Assembly (NCBI RefSeq): GCF_019578655.1
Contig: NC_063256.1
Span: 2,108,001 to 2,172,000, forward strand
Reading direction: 5' to 3'
Length of the DNA: 64,000 nt
Source: Ricinus communis
Lineage: Eukaryota > Streptophyta > Magnoliopsida > Malpighiales > Euphorbiaceae
The translations under genes and the position numbers were made by a program. A model generated the notes under the pieces. The model ran no database searches, had not been told where the DNA came from, and worked only from the letters and a program-made list of their open reading frames with translations. Within the stretch, counting starts at the first letter, position 1, and each line of letters begins with the position of its first letter. Below, in pieces: positions 22,601 through 36,740 of the stretch.

Positions 22601-25600
22601 GACCAGATCTTGTGTTACGGTTACAAATTGAAGAGAAAAAGCTTAAGCTTCTAGATCTACAGGCACGTCTAAGGGATGAAGTTGATCAACAGCAGCAGGA
22701 GATAATGGCAATGCCTGACAGGCCATATCGGAAGTTTGTTCGCTTATGTGAGCGGCAACGGATGGAGCAAGCAAGACAAGTACAGGCCTCTCAGAAAGCC
22801 ATGAGAGACAAACAATTGAAATCCATCTTCCAATGGCGTAAGAAGCTTCTTGAGGCTCATTGGGGTATCCGAGATGCACGAACTGCTCGCAACAGAGGAG
22901 TTGCCAAATACCATGAGAGAATGTTGAGAGAGTTTTCAAAGAGAAAAGATGACGACCGGAATAAAAGAATGGAGGCTTTGAAGAACAATGATGTTGAGAG
23001 GTACAGGGAAATGTTGCTGGAGCAGCAGACCAACATCGAAGGTGATGCTGCTGAAAGATATGCTGTTCTCTCATCATTTTTAACTCAGACGGAAGAATAT
23101 CTTCATAAACTGGGAAGTAAGATAACTGCAGCCAAGAATCAGCAGGAAGTAGAGGAGGCAGCAAATGCTGCAGCAACAGCTGCACGACTGCAGGCATGCT
23201 TTTCTGAACTCCCTCTCCCATCTGCACTTTCTTCTCCCTCACTCTCTTTGCTAGCAGCATCTAATTTTTGATTATTCTTTCACAGTCCACATTCTTGTTC
23301 GTTATCTGTAAATTTGTTTCCCTGCTCTCCATGCAATGGATGGTTTCAGATTTACTTATCCATTTAGTCTTTTATTTGTTGGTAAAGGGTCTGTCAGAAG
23401 AAGAAGTAAGGGTAGCAGCAGCTTGTGCTGGAGAGGAAGTAATGATAAGGAATAGATTTATGGAAATGAATGCACCCAAGGATAGTTCATCTGTTAGCAA
23501 GTAAGTTATCTATCTGACTTATGCTGCATATTTACTGTATTTTTAGTAGAGAATTACTGTCCTTTTTCACCATTAAGTGCTAATGGGCTGGTTGGCTCTC
23601 TTAATCCAATGGAAATTGTGTATCACCTGATGTATTTATTAATGCTATCTAGGATTTGCACCAAGTCTTCTGAACAGATCTAATATTCTCCCACATTTTC
23701 CTCGTAATAAAATCCAAGCATTATTCAAATAGGTGTAAGTGTAACTTCTTTTTTTTTTTTTTGCTCCTTGTGGTGGTCACCAGATACTACAGTCTTGCCC
23801 ATGCTGTCAATGAGAGGGTCATAAGGCAACCATCCATGTTACGAGCTGGAACTTTACGAGATTATCAGCTTGTAGGTTGCTAATCTTGAGTTATTTCAGT
23901 TTATCTTTTCTTGATATTATTCTGTTGCAAATTACTTTCTTAAGCTACTTACTTCTGTGTCCATGTTTGTTCCCTTCAGGTAGGGTTGCAGTGGATGCTT
24001 TCTTTGTATAATAACAAATTGAATGGAATTCTAGCAGATGAGATGGGTCTTGGAAAGACTGTACAGGTCACTTTCTTTTTTCTTAGATTTTTTGCTTCTT
24101 TGGTTGCAGATCTTTTTGGGATTTGATTTTTTTCTTCTACAAATGCTGGTTGCAATCCTTTTGTAATAATTCATGGATTACACAATACATATCTCTTTAC
24201 ACGCTTGTGCTGTTCTTAATGCTTCCTTTTTCATGGCAGGTGATGGCATTGATTGCTTATCTGATGGAATTCAAAGGAAACTATGGCCCACATCTTATAA
24301 TTGTTCCTAATGCTGTTTTAGTAAATTGGAAGGTGCGTTACATTTTGGTTGTATATTGGTTTGTTTATTCTATTGTTTTCTACCATGTCTAATTGAATTT
24401 ACGCTGCAGAGTGAGTTACATAACTGGCTGCCATCTGTATCATGCATTTACTATGTCGGCAGCAAAGATCAACGGTCAAAACTATTTTCCCAAGTAAGAA
24501 TAACATGTGCATTTGTTATTCGATCTTTTGGGTTACTTATGAACTGCTGAAGTTTCTTTTACTTTTACTCCGTAGGAGGTTTCGGCTATGAAGTTTAATG
24601 TTCTCGTAACAACGTATGAATTTATAATGTATGATCGATCAAAACTTTCTAAAGTGGACTGGAAGTACATCATAATTGATGAAGCACAGAGAATGAAAGA
24701 CAGGGAATCAGTTTTAGCCCGTGATCTTGACAGATATCGCTGCCAGAGGCGCTTACTTCTCACAGGGACACCATTACAGGTCCGTTAGAAAACAGCCCAT
24801 TTTTAGAAATTATTCCAGAACGATCACTTATGCACCGAAAGGGTTATCAACTATGCTGACTTTATTTGTTCAACTGAACTTAACTGCTGACATGTGTTTG
24901 GATGTATGGCTCTGTTATACTCTATAAAAGACATTGATAAACTATTCATGCCTTGGCTCATGTACTTTTGAAAAAGTAAAGAATGGGTAATACCAGTATG
25001 CATGAGAAAAAAAGATCCGAAAAACTTAGTAATATTATTTATTCACCAACCAAAGTTTGCCAGGTAAGGTTAAAAAACTTTATACTGCTCTTATTTCATG
25101 TAAGCATTCCTGATATTGAGATTTGCAAATGCTGTCTGTGTGCTGGGGTGGGATAATTGGGCAATAAGATGTGATATATGCATTTCATATTCCATCTTAT
25201 AACCCTACACAATTGGAACAGAAAATAATACCTGCCTCAAATCCTGTTGCATCTAGTTACGTCTATCTGCTTGCTCTTTATTCTGTTATTAAGTGCTTTT
25301 CTTACTGAAGTGGATGCTGATAGATATAATTTTGTGTTTATGAAGTGGATGCTGGATGCAGTATGCAGATGGGAATGAAATAGTTGATTTATTGTCTATT
25401 GAAAATGATTCTAATGATACCCTATGAGAAAATTAAGGCATAAATCCAATGTTTTAACATCTTTCATAGGCATAAAGTTGACGTTTTAACATCCTGCATG
25501 TTTGAATTGTGATTAATGACTTGGAATGAAAAGCTCACTTGAGAGATGTGTTTAACATGGACCAATTTTTGCTCTGCAGAATGATTTGAAGGAGCTTTGG

Positions 25601-28600
25601 TCTCTTTTAAATCTACTTCTACCAGAAGTATTTGACAATCGGAAAGCATTTCATGATTGGTTCTCAAAACCCTTTCAAAAGGAAGGTCCTCCACATGATG
25701 CAGAGGATGACTGGTTGGAAACTGAAAAGAAGGTTATAATCATTCACCGACTTCATCAAATTCTGGAGCCTTTTATGCTTAGACGGCGTGTTGAAGATGT
25801 GGAAGGTTCACTTCCACCCAAGGTATTATATGATGCTGTCACAGTTGATCATCTCTTTCTATCTGGTTGATTTTAATATCAGCACTTGTTTGCAGGTTTC
25901 CATTGTTTTGAGATGTAGAATGTCTGCTATTCAAAGTGCTGTATATGATTGGATCAAATCTACTGGTACTCTTCGAGTTGATCCTGAAGATGAGAAGCGC
26001 AGGGCCCAAAAAAATCCAATTTACCAGCCTAAGGTGTACAAAACTTTAAATAACAGATGTATGGAGCTCCGGAAAGCTTGCAATCATCCTCTGCTTAATT
26101 ATCCATATTTTAATGATTTCTCCAAGGATTTCCTTGTTAGATCTTGTGGGAAATTGTGGATTCTGGACAGGATCCTTATAAAACTTCAAAGAACAGGGCA
26201 TCGGGTACTACTCTTTAGTACCATGACTAAGCTCCTTGATATATTAGAGGAATACTTGCAATGGAGAAGACTGGTCTACAGAAGGATTGATGGAACAACC
26301 AGCCTGGAAGATCGTGAATCAGCTATTGTGGACTTTAACAGCCCTGATTCTGATTGCTTTATTTTCTTGCTCAGTATTCGTGCAGCTGGTAGGGGTCTTA
26401 ATCTACAGTCTGCTGACACGGTTATCATATATGATCCTGATCCTAACCCTAAAAATGAGGAGCAGGCAGTGGCTAGAGCCCACCGAATTGGACAGAAGAG
26501 GGAAGTGAAAGTTATTTATATGGAAGCAGTTGTTGACAAAATTTCTAGCCATCAGAAAGAAGATGAATTAAGAAGTGGGGGCACAATTGATCTGGAAGAT
26601 GACCTTGCTGGGAAGGATCGGTACATGGGATCTATCGAGAGCCTCATAAGGAATAATATTCAACAATATAAGATTGATATGGCTGATGAGGTTATCAATG
26701 CTGGTCGCTTTGACCAAAGGACAACACACGAAGAGAGACGAATGACATTGGAGACATTATTACATGATGAAGAGCGATATCAAGAAACTGTCCATAATGT
26801 TCCATCACTTCAGGAGGTAAATCGCATGATAGCCAGGAGTGAAGATGAAGTTGAATTATTTGATCAGATGGATGAAGACCTGGACTGGACTGAGGAGATG
26901 ACAAGCTATGACCAGGTACCTAAGTGGCTTCGAGCCAGTACTAGAGATGTGAATGCTGCCATAGCCAATTTATCGAAGAAACCATCAAAGAATATCTTGT
27001 ATGCTAGCAGTGTGGGTATGGAATCTAGTGAAGTGGAAACTGAAAGGAAAAGGGGGCGGCCTAAGGGGAAAAAATCTCCTAATTACAAGGAAGTTGATGA
27101 CGATAATGGGGAATACTCAGAGGCCAGCTCTGATGAGAGAAATGGATATTGTGCACATGAAGAAGAGGGAGAAATTCGAGAATTTGAAGATGATGAATCT
27201 AGTGGTGCTGTTGGGGCACCTCCCATCAATAAGGACCAATCAGAAGATGATGGTCCAACATGTGATGGTGGGTATGAGTATCCCCGGGCTTCGACAAGTG
27301 CTAGAGATAATCATATACTAGAAGAAGCTGGTTCTTCTGGATCCTCTTCTGATAATCGAAGAATTACAAGAATTGTGTCTCCTGTTTCTTCGCAGAAATT
27401 TGGTTCCCTTTCTGCATTAGATGCCAGACCAGGTTCTATTTCTAAAAAGCTGGTGTGTTACTCCTCTTATACTGATCTTATACTATCAAATTCGTTGGGT
27501 TTTTGCTATCTATTCATTTCATATGTTTTTTTATTTTTCCAGCCTGATGAATTGGAGGAAGGTGAAATTGCCGTATCAGGAGATTCTCACCTGGATCATC
27601 AGCAATCTGGAAGTTGGATTCATGATCGCGAAGAAGGAGAAGATGAGCAGGTTCTGCAACCTAAGATAAAACGAAAACGTAGTATTCGGCTTCGACCTCG
27701 CCACACCATGGAAAGGCCAGATGAGAAGTCTGGCATTGAGGTACAGCGCGGAGATGCATGTTTGTTGCCGTTCCAAGGAGACCATAAATATCAAGCACAG
27801 CTGAGAACTGATGCTGAGATGAAAGGATTTGGAGAGCCTAATCCTTCCAGGCATGATCAGAGTGATTCCTCCAAAAACAGGAGAACCATACCGTCAAGGA
27901 GAATAGCTAATACTTCAAAATTGCATGCTTCACCTAAATCTAGCAGATTACATATGCAGGCTGCTCCTCCAGAAGATGCTGCTGAACATTCCAGAGAGAG
28001 TTGGGATGGAAAAGTTACAAATGCAAGTGGGAGTTCAGTGCTGGGCTCTAAGATGTCAGATGTCATCCAGAGAAGGGTATGTATCATTATATTGAGATGA
28101 TATTCTGGCAATGCATCATTATATTGGGACTGTAGTTTGGCAATCTTACAGTTGACATCATTATTCTTTGTTATTTATCTTTATAAATTCTGTTTGATTC
28201 ATCTGCTTGTAGCAACCCAAATAAGGTAGAAGTTGGACAGCTGTTATCTAGCTCTTTAAATTTGCCTGATGCTATTTTCTCACTCTGTCTGTGTGCACGC
28301 CCCCTATAAAGTGGGATAAATTTTTGGTGTTGATTTTGTTAAGAATTTAGAGCAGTGTTGCACCATCAGCCTGTCCACCTATTTTCTTGCATACTCTTGC
28401 TTCTTATATCCATTTTCTGTGAATTTGTCACTTGAGGAATGTCATACTCATGATAGGGAGCCTTTTCCCTCTGTTCTGTATTATTTGTATGTCTTTGTTT
28501 TATTAACTTATTGGTTGTGCTTGAATTACTGGGATATGCATTTATAATTGGAGTGGTGATTTTATGAATGTTAGAGGTGTTTCTGTGACCAAGTTTAGGG

Positions 28601-30174
28601 AGTGATTATCTGATACGCATTCTTTGGTGACCGAGCTTTCATTCTCTTCTTTTTATCTTTGTATTAGTTTGGTCTATTTACAAGTTCTCATGTTTGCAGT
28701 GTAAGAATGTTATTAGCAAGCTCCAAAGAAGAATAGACAAGGAAGGTCAACATATTGTGCCTGTCCTAACTGATCTATGGAAGAGAATGGAAAGTTCTGG
28801 TTACATGAGTGGTGCTGGAAATAATCTTTTGGATTTGCGGAAAATTGAAACACGAGTTGACAGATTAGAGTATAATGGCGTAATGGAGCTTGTGGTTGAC
28901 GTGCAATTTATGCTAAAGGGTGCAATGCAATTCTATACCTTCTCACATGAGGTATGATTGCTCATTAAAATTCTGCATTTTAAATCACATTGACAAATAT
29001 TTTCAGTTATTGTCTTTTTGGAGAATGCTATATGAGATTGTTTCTGGAAGCAACTAATCAGAAGCATGGATAAGCTTTCTTCTATGGGTCTGGAATCTTG
29101 TTGGTCTTGTTACAACAGAAACTGTAGCTGATTTAAAAAAATTTGTCAGTGTCAAAACACTTGTAGAGTAGTCAAATTATGCAAGTGTCCATGGGTCTGA
29201 TTATATAAAATATTGCACAAAATTGCACTAGGAATTATGCAGTGATTTGCTTAGGATTCTTGTCTTGATTTAAATAATTTCTGTGATAAGGTGCCAAATT
29301 TAATTCTTCTACCTGTAGCTTCCTGACTTCTCCTGTAAATAAAGTTCCAAATTTCTTTCTGTTGTTTGCATCAGTTCATGAATTTCCGATGGTCACCGAT
29401 GGAATTCTGTAATTTTGCATCTGTTACATGCATGTATTATTGCTTTAATGCCTGTTGTTTTTGGTAACGGCTAAACAATCATGGTTGGAATCTAAAGGCC
29501 TATTTTTCATCATGCAGGCTAGATCTGAAGCAAGGAAAGTGCATGATCTCTTTTTTGATATCTTGAAGATTGCATTTCCAGACACAGATTTCCGAGAAGC
29601 CAGAAATGCACTCTCTTTTTCTAATCCACTATCTACCTCCAGTTCTGCTCCATCTCCACGACAGGCAGCTGTAGGCCAAAGCAAGAGACACAGGTTAATA
29701 AATGAGGTAGAACCAGACAATGGGTCCGCCCATAAGCCAATCCAACGAGGTTCAATTCCTAGTGGTGATGATACGAGGGTCAAAGTCCACTTGCCAAAGG
29801 AAACGAGGCATGGGACTGGAAGTGGTAGTACCCGGGAACAGTATCAGCAGGATGATTCTCCATTGCACCCAGGGGAGTTGGTTATCTGCAAGAAGAAGAG
29901 GAAAGACAGGGACAAGTCGATGGCAAAGTCGAGGCCTGGATCAAGTGGTCCAGTCTCTCCACCTAGCATGGCTAGGACTATCACAAGTCCGGTTCAAGGT
30001 TCAGCCTCCAGGGAAACAAGAATGTCCCAGCAGAATCCCCATCAGCAAGGGTGGGGTAACCAACCTCAACCAGCAAATAATGGTCGTGGCGGCGGCGGTG
30101 GGAGTGTTGGTTGGGCAAATCCGGTGAAGAGATTGAGGACAGATGCTGGTAAAAGGAGGCCGAGCCATTTATAA
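19648..30174 (+). CDS. BRM: BRAHMA, SWI/SNF chromatin-remodelling ATPase
   Basis: Fourteen exons (19648-19812, 20399-21739, 21865-23193, 23388-23500, 23784-23871, 23980-24066, 24240-24332, 24410-24493, 24576-24779, 25580-25822, 25896-27452, 27543-28076, 28700-28951, 29518-30174) join in phase to 2248 residues, close to Arabidopsis BRM. Order of parts: a Ser- and Gln-rich N terminus; a QLQ domain ([13 protein letters not shown], about residues 482-515); an HSA region (about 775-865); the SNF2 ATPase with [12 protein letters not shown] (about 1029-1040), the DEAQ box (about 1135-1138) and the C-terminal helicase lobe ([24 protein letters not shown]); an AT hook (KRGRPKGKK, about 1632); acidic stretches; and a bromodomain-like region (about 1947-2045). 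The protein ends KRRPSHL. BRM is the motor subunit of plant BAF-type complexes, sliding or evicting nucleosomes and opposing Polycomb silencing. Exon 3 ends at a GC donor. The intron at 27453-27542 is open and in frame. Confidence 0.97.
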
Positions 30175-31242
30175 TTTTTGTTTTAAGGATAGTGTATAAC
30201 GGCAGAAAAAAGAAAGAAAGAAAAAAAAAAAAGAAATGCTGCTGTGCAGTCGAGCTGAAGAGTGCATTAGTGGCCTGTAGCAAATTCAGTTAGCCATACT
30301 GTTAATATAGTTTAGGTCATTAATCGTCCATTGTATACCGCTCCTTCCGTTATTTTCAGAAATCCAATAGCTTTTCACTTCTGCGTCATGCAGTCATACT
30401 ATGCTTCTTTTAGTCCTTTTTTTGTTTTTCCTCTTGAATTATTCAGGCAATTAGACTATGGGTTTATAATTCAAATACCTATTTCGTCATTCAATTTGAA
30501 ACTCTCGATTATCCAATAAATGCCTAAAATTTTCGAAAATAAGTTCCAAGACCTCTAATTAATTTCTCACTTTATAAAAAATGAATTTATGCCTTCTCTT
30601 TTAATTTACCACATTAAAATGCCAACCGTATTTACTGTTTAAAAAAGAAAGGAAAAAGTTGAAATAGCATTATTTTAGAAATCGAAGGTGGTAATTTCTG
30701 TAATTGCAGAAGCGAATCCAAGCCCACAAATTCTACCGAAGGCACTAATTTCTCCTCTATAATAACGAGTCTCTTCCAACGCCAGTGGTTGTATATACCT
30801 AGCGAAAATATACAGGCCTCAATTATGGATTTTACTTCCTGATTTCACTCATCAACATGCTACCATTTTGAAATACTGCGCAAATACTGATATCTCAAGA
30901 CAGACAGATCGTAAACGCTAGGGTATGTCTCATTCTATGATTTATCATTCCAAGAGCACCAGCAGCACCATGACAATGGCATTATAGCAGAGGAAAAAAT
31001 ATATATCAGACACCTATCATTATAATGTTAGGATCAGCTTAATAATTACTAATTTTTACCATTACATGGAACAATGTCAAATAACATGAAGCAATGATAC
31101 ATTTATTTACAAAGGAAAGTAAAAGAGAGGCTTCTTTTTCTGCCCAATACATAACTTCATTTTTGTGATCTGGGGTGATTTCACAAAAGCTAAAAACATC
31201 ATTTACACAAAACAACAGCTCCAGATGATCAGCCATGAACCA
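30175..31242. other. Gap between convergent BRM and UBC genes
   Basis: This should contain the two 3' UTRs. An A-rich tract lies at 30206-30232. Nothing else recognisable is seen. Confidence 0.4.
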
Positions 31243-33148
31243 CTAAGGATCAGCCTGGCCTGCCATTTCCTCATCTTGAGAATCATACTCATCATCACTC
31301 ACCTCCTCATCACTGGATTTTTCTTCTGTGGCAGCCCCTATGTCCTCTGGCTTGGCATATTTCTCACAGTATTCTGTTTGATTAGCCAACAAAAGAAGGG
31401 GTAATGTTATACTGGCAGAAGCTGCATTAAATTGCGCGGACCATTAATTTGTTTGGATTTAAGATCTATCTAGTGCCCTTTTTGGTTCTCAGCTGCCATT
31501 ATTTGAAGAACATGAAAACAAACAAAGAAACAAAGCTCTAAGCAAGTACACAACCTGTATGATGCTTTCTACTTATTGTAGTGTAATATTCTTATTAAAG
31601 TCTTTTTATCAATATTATATTACAAATTCTGATAATTACAAAATCACTTATAATGACTGTATTATTAAACAAAAGTAAAACAAAACATGAATCTACTGAG
31701 ACCCCTATATGTCGTACACAAAATTAATAAAAAGTTCAATTGGTCTATACGCGTGGACACACTAAATGATTAGGATAGTTCAATTAGCAAAATTAAAAAA
31801 CTTCTATCATGGTTTTGCATTAGGAAAAATGCCTAGTCAGAAATTTAGAACTCAAAAAAGGATAGATACCTTTGACTCTCTGTTCATAAGCAGGACGGTC
31901 ACGCATCATCAGAGCTGCAGCCTCTCCATTTAATGGGTCTGATGGGTTAGGATACAGAAGAAGCTGTGGTAGAAATACTTCAAACACATTTACCAAATCT
32001 GGAGACATGTACATCAAATGGTAAGGAAATATAGATCTCAAAGTTGCATCTCTCAGTATTTATTTCAAAAAGACATAGCGAGATTTTTTACCGAACATGG
32101 GACTCCATGTCTGATTGATAACATCTAAACAAACTGAGCCAGACCTGAAAACGATGTCAACGAAGATATTTAGCTTCACACACCATTGTTCCTTAAAGCA
32201 GAAATATGGTGATAAACTAAATAGTGAACAGCACTTTTAATATTTGATTACCCACATTTCATCGACATTTGGATGGTAGATCTTGTTAACAAAACCAATC
32301 GAGGGAGATTTATAAGGATAAGCATCTGGAAGCTCAACTCTTATCCTCCACACACCTCCATGATAAGGACCTGCCATAAGCCATCACATGGAAGATAAAG
32401 AGTATTACAATGCTTATTTCTCCGAGAATTAAATGCATCCAATTGCAATTTACTATTCAAGTTGTTAAAAAGAAGCCACTGCCAACAATAAGTTCTAAAA
32501 AGAATAACAGTAAATGCAAAATGAAAAACAAGAGCAGCTTAAAATGCAAAAATGAAAAACAAGCAGCTTCAAATAAACTTCTTTCCAAGATCAAAAGGGC
32601 CACTATGTAACAATTTAGAATCTACAATCTGCATAAACAAATGTAACAAAAACTAAAAAGCAATCCATAAATCAAACTAGCTAGAAAAAAATTGTTACTG
32701 AATAACTAATCATATGATTTAAGACCTGAAGATTGTTATAACAACTAAAATCTTATTAAATAAATCTCAATACTGTATCTTCCCTCTCCAACAACTTTAG
32801 ATATTTAACATAGCTAAATCAAGAAAATTCAAATAAAAGAAAGACCCAGAAAATCAATCCCCTTGATTAAACCTCAAGGAAGTAAAAAGAAACAAAAAAG
32901 AAACGGATATGGAAAATAAAGATTACTGTCATTGGGTCCATGGAAATGAACATAGAACTCTTGCATGCCATCATTGATCATCTCAACTTTGTAATCACTC
33001 ATCATCCTAAACAAACCCATAAATAAAACCCTCGTAAGAAAAATTAAAGAAAACTACAGGGGAGATTGAAAAGGGGAGAAAGAAGATGAGAAAAGAATAT
33101 TAACAATTTCATCAAGTCCATCTCTCTGCGTTTGCTTGGGGAAGACAT
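31243..33148 (-). CDS. UBC6: Ubiquitin-conjugating enzyme E2, UBC4/5/6 (UBE2H) type
   Basis: Six exons (33148-33105, 33006-32927, 32370-32256, 32144-32092, 31998-31870, 31373-31243) give 183 residues starting [11 protein letters not shown]. The UBC fold is complete: the strand region [11 protein letters not shown], the HPN motif in [10 protein letters not shown], the catalytic cysteine in [13 protein letters not shown] (Cys85), and [16 protein letters not shown]. An acidic C-terminal tail ([18 protein letters not shown]) distinguishes this class from other E2s. The group is orthologous to animal UBE2H and yeast Ubc8, which work with the GID/CTLH E3 complex; that partnership is inferred here. 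UBC6 is named by position next to BRM, as in Arabidopsis. UBC4 and UBC5 are equally similar relatives. Confidence 0.93.
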
Positions 33149-34961
33149 GGTTTATGATTTTCCTTCTTCAAAGTTTCTTTCTTTCTTCTTTCTCACAGAT
33201 TCAAAGAGAAAAGATTTTAGTTTTCTTGTCCCACTGAGAGAAGCAACGACAGTTTCGACATAAACCTGTTGTAATAATATAAAACTGGTAATAACTCAGA
33301 GATAATAAAATACCGACATCTTTTTTTGTTTATTTATATTTTCATAAAACAGAAATAAAATAAAAACTGCATTATCCATAATGATAACACATTTCATCAG
33401 TAGTTTGGTGTCCTTCATTACCTAAAATAAATTTAAACTTGCACTTATTGTAACAAACAAGAAATCATTTAATATTGTCTTGCAATTATTGGTTTGATAT
33501 TCTAATTACGGTTTCGCATTCATAAATTAGTAATCTATTATTTATTTGCAATTTTATGTTATTGCTGTTGTTTGTTAATTCTTTTTTAATATTAGTTTTT
33601 GCAAGTAATGCATTGAACACTTTCAAGATTCTTCCTCCTTGGACACAGTGATATATTTTTTATTAAGTCCCTGAATTTGCAAGTATTGTCAAGATTCCCA
33701 CAATGAGTGGACCCCTTTTTTTTTTTTTATAAACTAGCAAATATAGAAACATTTTTTTTTATGGAAACAAATAGTATAAATTAAAAACAATGACAAAATA
33801 TAAAATTAAATTATTTAACATAAACCATATATTCAATTTAAATTTATTGACATCAATAATTTAATAGCCACAGTTCCTTCTATATGCATCGGTTGCTTGT
33901 GATAATTCGATTAGGACAGTTCAATTAGCAAAATTAAAAAATAATCGTACAATTTAATTATTTTATGATTTTAGATAATCCGATAATATTAGAAAACTTT
34001 CTGAAATCAACTGATTAAATAGTAATTAATTTACAAGATTAAGATTTTCAGGGGTTTAAGATTAATTCATTAATCAGCAGAGCTCATGATAGACTATAAA
34101 AATAGAGGCGTAATGGAGCTCAACTAGAAATATGCAAATGGGAGAAGAAAGTTCACTGTATCCTCCAAGCATTCTTGACCAAGAAACAGAATGTGGAATA
34201 TATATACAGAGACAGAGAGAAGGATTTGAACTTCTGTCAGGATGTTAAGTCACTGGTGGAGTCTTGTCGGAAATCCAACGAGTGGACGGCCAAGATTTTG
34301 GTAAAAAAATACAAGTTACAAATTACAAGTTGATGTTTTTGACAATTACTTCCCTTTTTTTTTTTTTTTTCTTTTTCTTTTTCTAAAAAGAATTATTATG
34401 GAAGGTGATGAGTGGGTGAAGGACAATTTTCAGTTCTCAAAATGATTCTTTCATCTTTCTATACTCACATTATTAATACCCTTTTAATTATTTTAGCCCA
34501 TTTATTCATTTAGTGCTGCTAATGTTGCTTTTTATGTTACTCTCACATTCAATCAAAGTTATTGTCACCCATTAGAGAAAATAAATGATGTAATTTTATT
34601 TTATTTTTATAGAATGAAGAATCTCATTTTATTACTATAAATTAGAAATTTTATTAATATAAGTAAAAAATAAGAGAAATGATAAGATAATTTCCAAAAA
34701 TATATTATCTTATAAGTAAATGAAAAAGAAAATTCTTATTATTGTTAATATTTTAAGTTGAAAAAAATAATCCATTTAACTTATCTTTGCAATAAAACTA
34801 AAATCTTAAAGGAAAAGTATAGTTTGGAATAAGCGCATGTTGTGCTTAGTGTATGTCTTGGCACATATTGCGCCAGATAATGCTTACTCAGACCCTTCAT
34901 TTGCCAATATAATAACTCACTCTCTTACCCTCTATATAATATGAAAACTCAATTAGATTCG

Positions 34962-34963
<2 letters not shown>

Positions 34964-35010
<47 letters not shown>
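34964..35010. repeat. (TA)n microsatellite, about 23 units
   Basis: An uninterrupted alternating AT tract of roughly 46 nt, the longest simple repeat in the window. Shorter ones of the same kind lie at about 35227-35241 and 37066-37087. Confidence 0.95.
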
Positions 35011-35012
<2 letters not shown>

Positions 35013-36099
35013 CTTTAACAAACAAAATGATAAGTAAATTTAACTGAATTGGTAACAATTTTTATTTTTTGAAATAGAAGTTTAGAGTTTAATATTTTCC
35101 TCAATTTTTATAAAATTCACTTGTGATATTCATAGTAGTCCATTTAAAAATTCTTTTTTTTTTCATTATTTTATACCAATAATCAACATATACTAATTAT
35201 GTTATTTAATAAATAAAATAAAAACTATATATATATATATACACAACCCAAATTTGTTTTGACCCTTTTACCACTTATCTCTGATAAACTTGTTGGTACA
35301 ATAAAACAGAGGTGGGTAAAGAGAAAGCAGACATAATTGACTTGAATGGAACCGAAAGGAAAAAAAATTGGCAGATGTTTCGTGTTATTGTTGGCAGGTG
35401 TAATGCATTGCATTAGGTTCTAAAAAGCAGGAAGCCATCTATCTGGGTCCTAATCTTATTTTTAACATGTCACATGCCTAACAGTTTGCTTCGAAATTCT
35501 TTAAAATCCATTAAAAAAAAAAAAAAACAGGTGGGTTTCTCAATCTTCACATATATGCATGCATGCATGCATCTCGCGGTCTTGCTTTTGCCACCTTCTT
35601 TCTACTGGGAATCAAAATCTTCATTTGACAGTGTCAGGGCAGCACAAGTTATATTATAAATTAATCATACGTATTTACAAACAAATTAAGCCCCTTTATA
35701 ATAAATATTAATAATTTATATTGAATCCTGCAATATATAAATAAATAAAATACCAATTGAATCAATTCTAAAATTATTTGACGCTTCTTCTCAAAAAATA
35801 AAGTGACAGTCCATATGAAATATTTGGCGGGTTGTATTTTATGCAAGAATAAAACAAGAGTATGTTAGTGATGTAGTTTTAGTACCGCTCGATAAATTTA
35901 ATTTCACTGTATCATTCTATTGTAGTGATAGATTGATATATTTATGAGTGCTCATATTGACTATGCAAATGTTATATTTGTAATGGATGGGTGGAGGCAA
36001 AAGTATGGATGCTCATAAAACAATGTTGGATTGTAAATGATTCATATATATGCTTTGTTTTAAGCAATAACACTCGTGATTTTTTAATTTTAAAAAAAA

Positions 36100-36740
36100 A
36101 TTAATGGCAGATAAAAAAATTTTGACCGTGATATCGAATCATAATAAGATGGATATCGATAATTATAAACTGAGTTTGGATGAGTTTGAAATTAAATTCT
36201 AATATTTGTGTTGAATTCGGATTAGGTTCAAATTTGAATACTCACATGTCCGCTATCCGAATTTGAATATATAAATTTAAATGGATATAGCCGATACCCA
36301 TATATTCAATACCATTTAAATGACAAACTTATATATATTGTGTAAAATAAAATGATAAGAAAAATTATAATTTTTATTTTTCATTTAAAATTATATGATT
36401 TAGATTTTATAATTTTGTAAGTTTTATTAATTATTGTTGATATTTTTTAAAATTTAATTATTATAAATAAATTTATAAACATATATTTATTTAATTATAT
36501 GTATGTACAGGTATTTAATAAATAGAGTATTCATTATCTATTTAAATATTCATAAAATTTATTTAATAACTATTATTTATTAAATAAATTTTTATCGAAT
36601 TTAGATAGTATTCAGATTTAAAACGGATTTAAAAAATAAAGGTAATTTTAAAACAAACTTAGACATGTGTTATAGTATATATATTCTAATTGGATTCGGA
36701 TATTTTTAAATAGGCGAGTACCTTATCCGTTACAATTTCA
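36100..36740. repeat. Degenerate dispersed repeat, unclassified
   Basis: The stretch has recurring near-palindromic words built on GAATTCGGAT, ATCCGAATTTGAATA and GGATATAGCCGATA. It also has two ends that partly mirror each other (GTCCGCTATCCGAATT near 36250 and GGATTCGGATATTTTTAAAT near 36693). This texture is common in old non-autonomous plant transposon copies. No coding capacity, clear terminal repeats or target-site duplications were found, so the class is open. Confidence 0.35.

Noticed and set aside
22643..23260. Minus-strand frame of 205 codons
   Set aside because: Antisense to BRM exon 3, with no family resemblance.
27453..27542. Treating the BRM region 25896-28076 as one continuous exon
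   Set aside because: The middle 90 nt has a donor, an acceptor, intron-like T-richness and no counterpart in BRM proteins. I model it as an intron and flag its open frame as a finding.
34964..35010. Replication origin or matrix-attachment site at the long (TA)n tract
   Set aside because: AT richness alone does not support either function.
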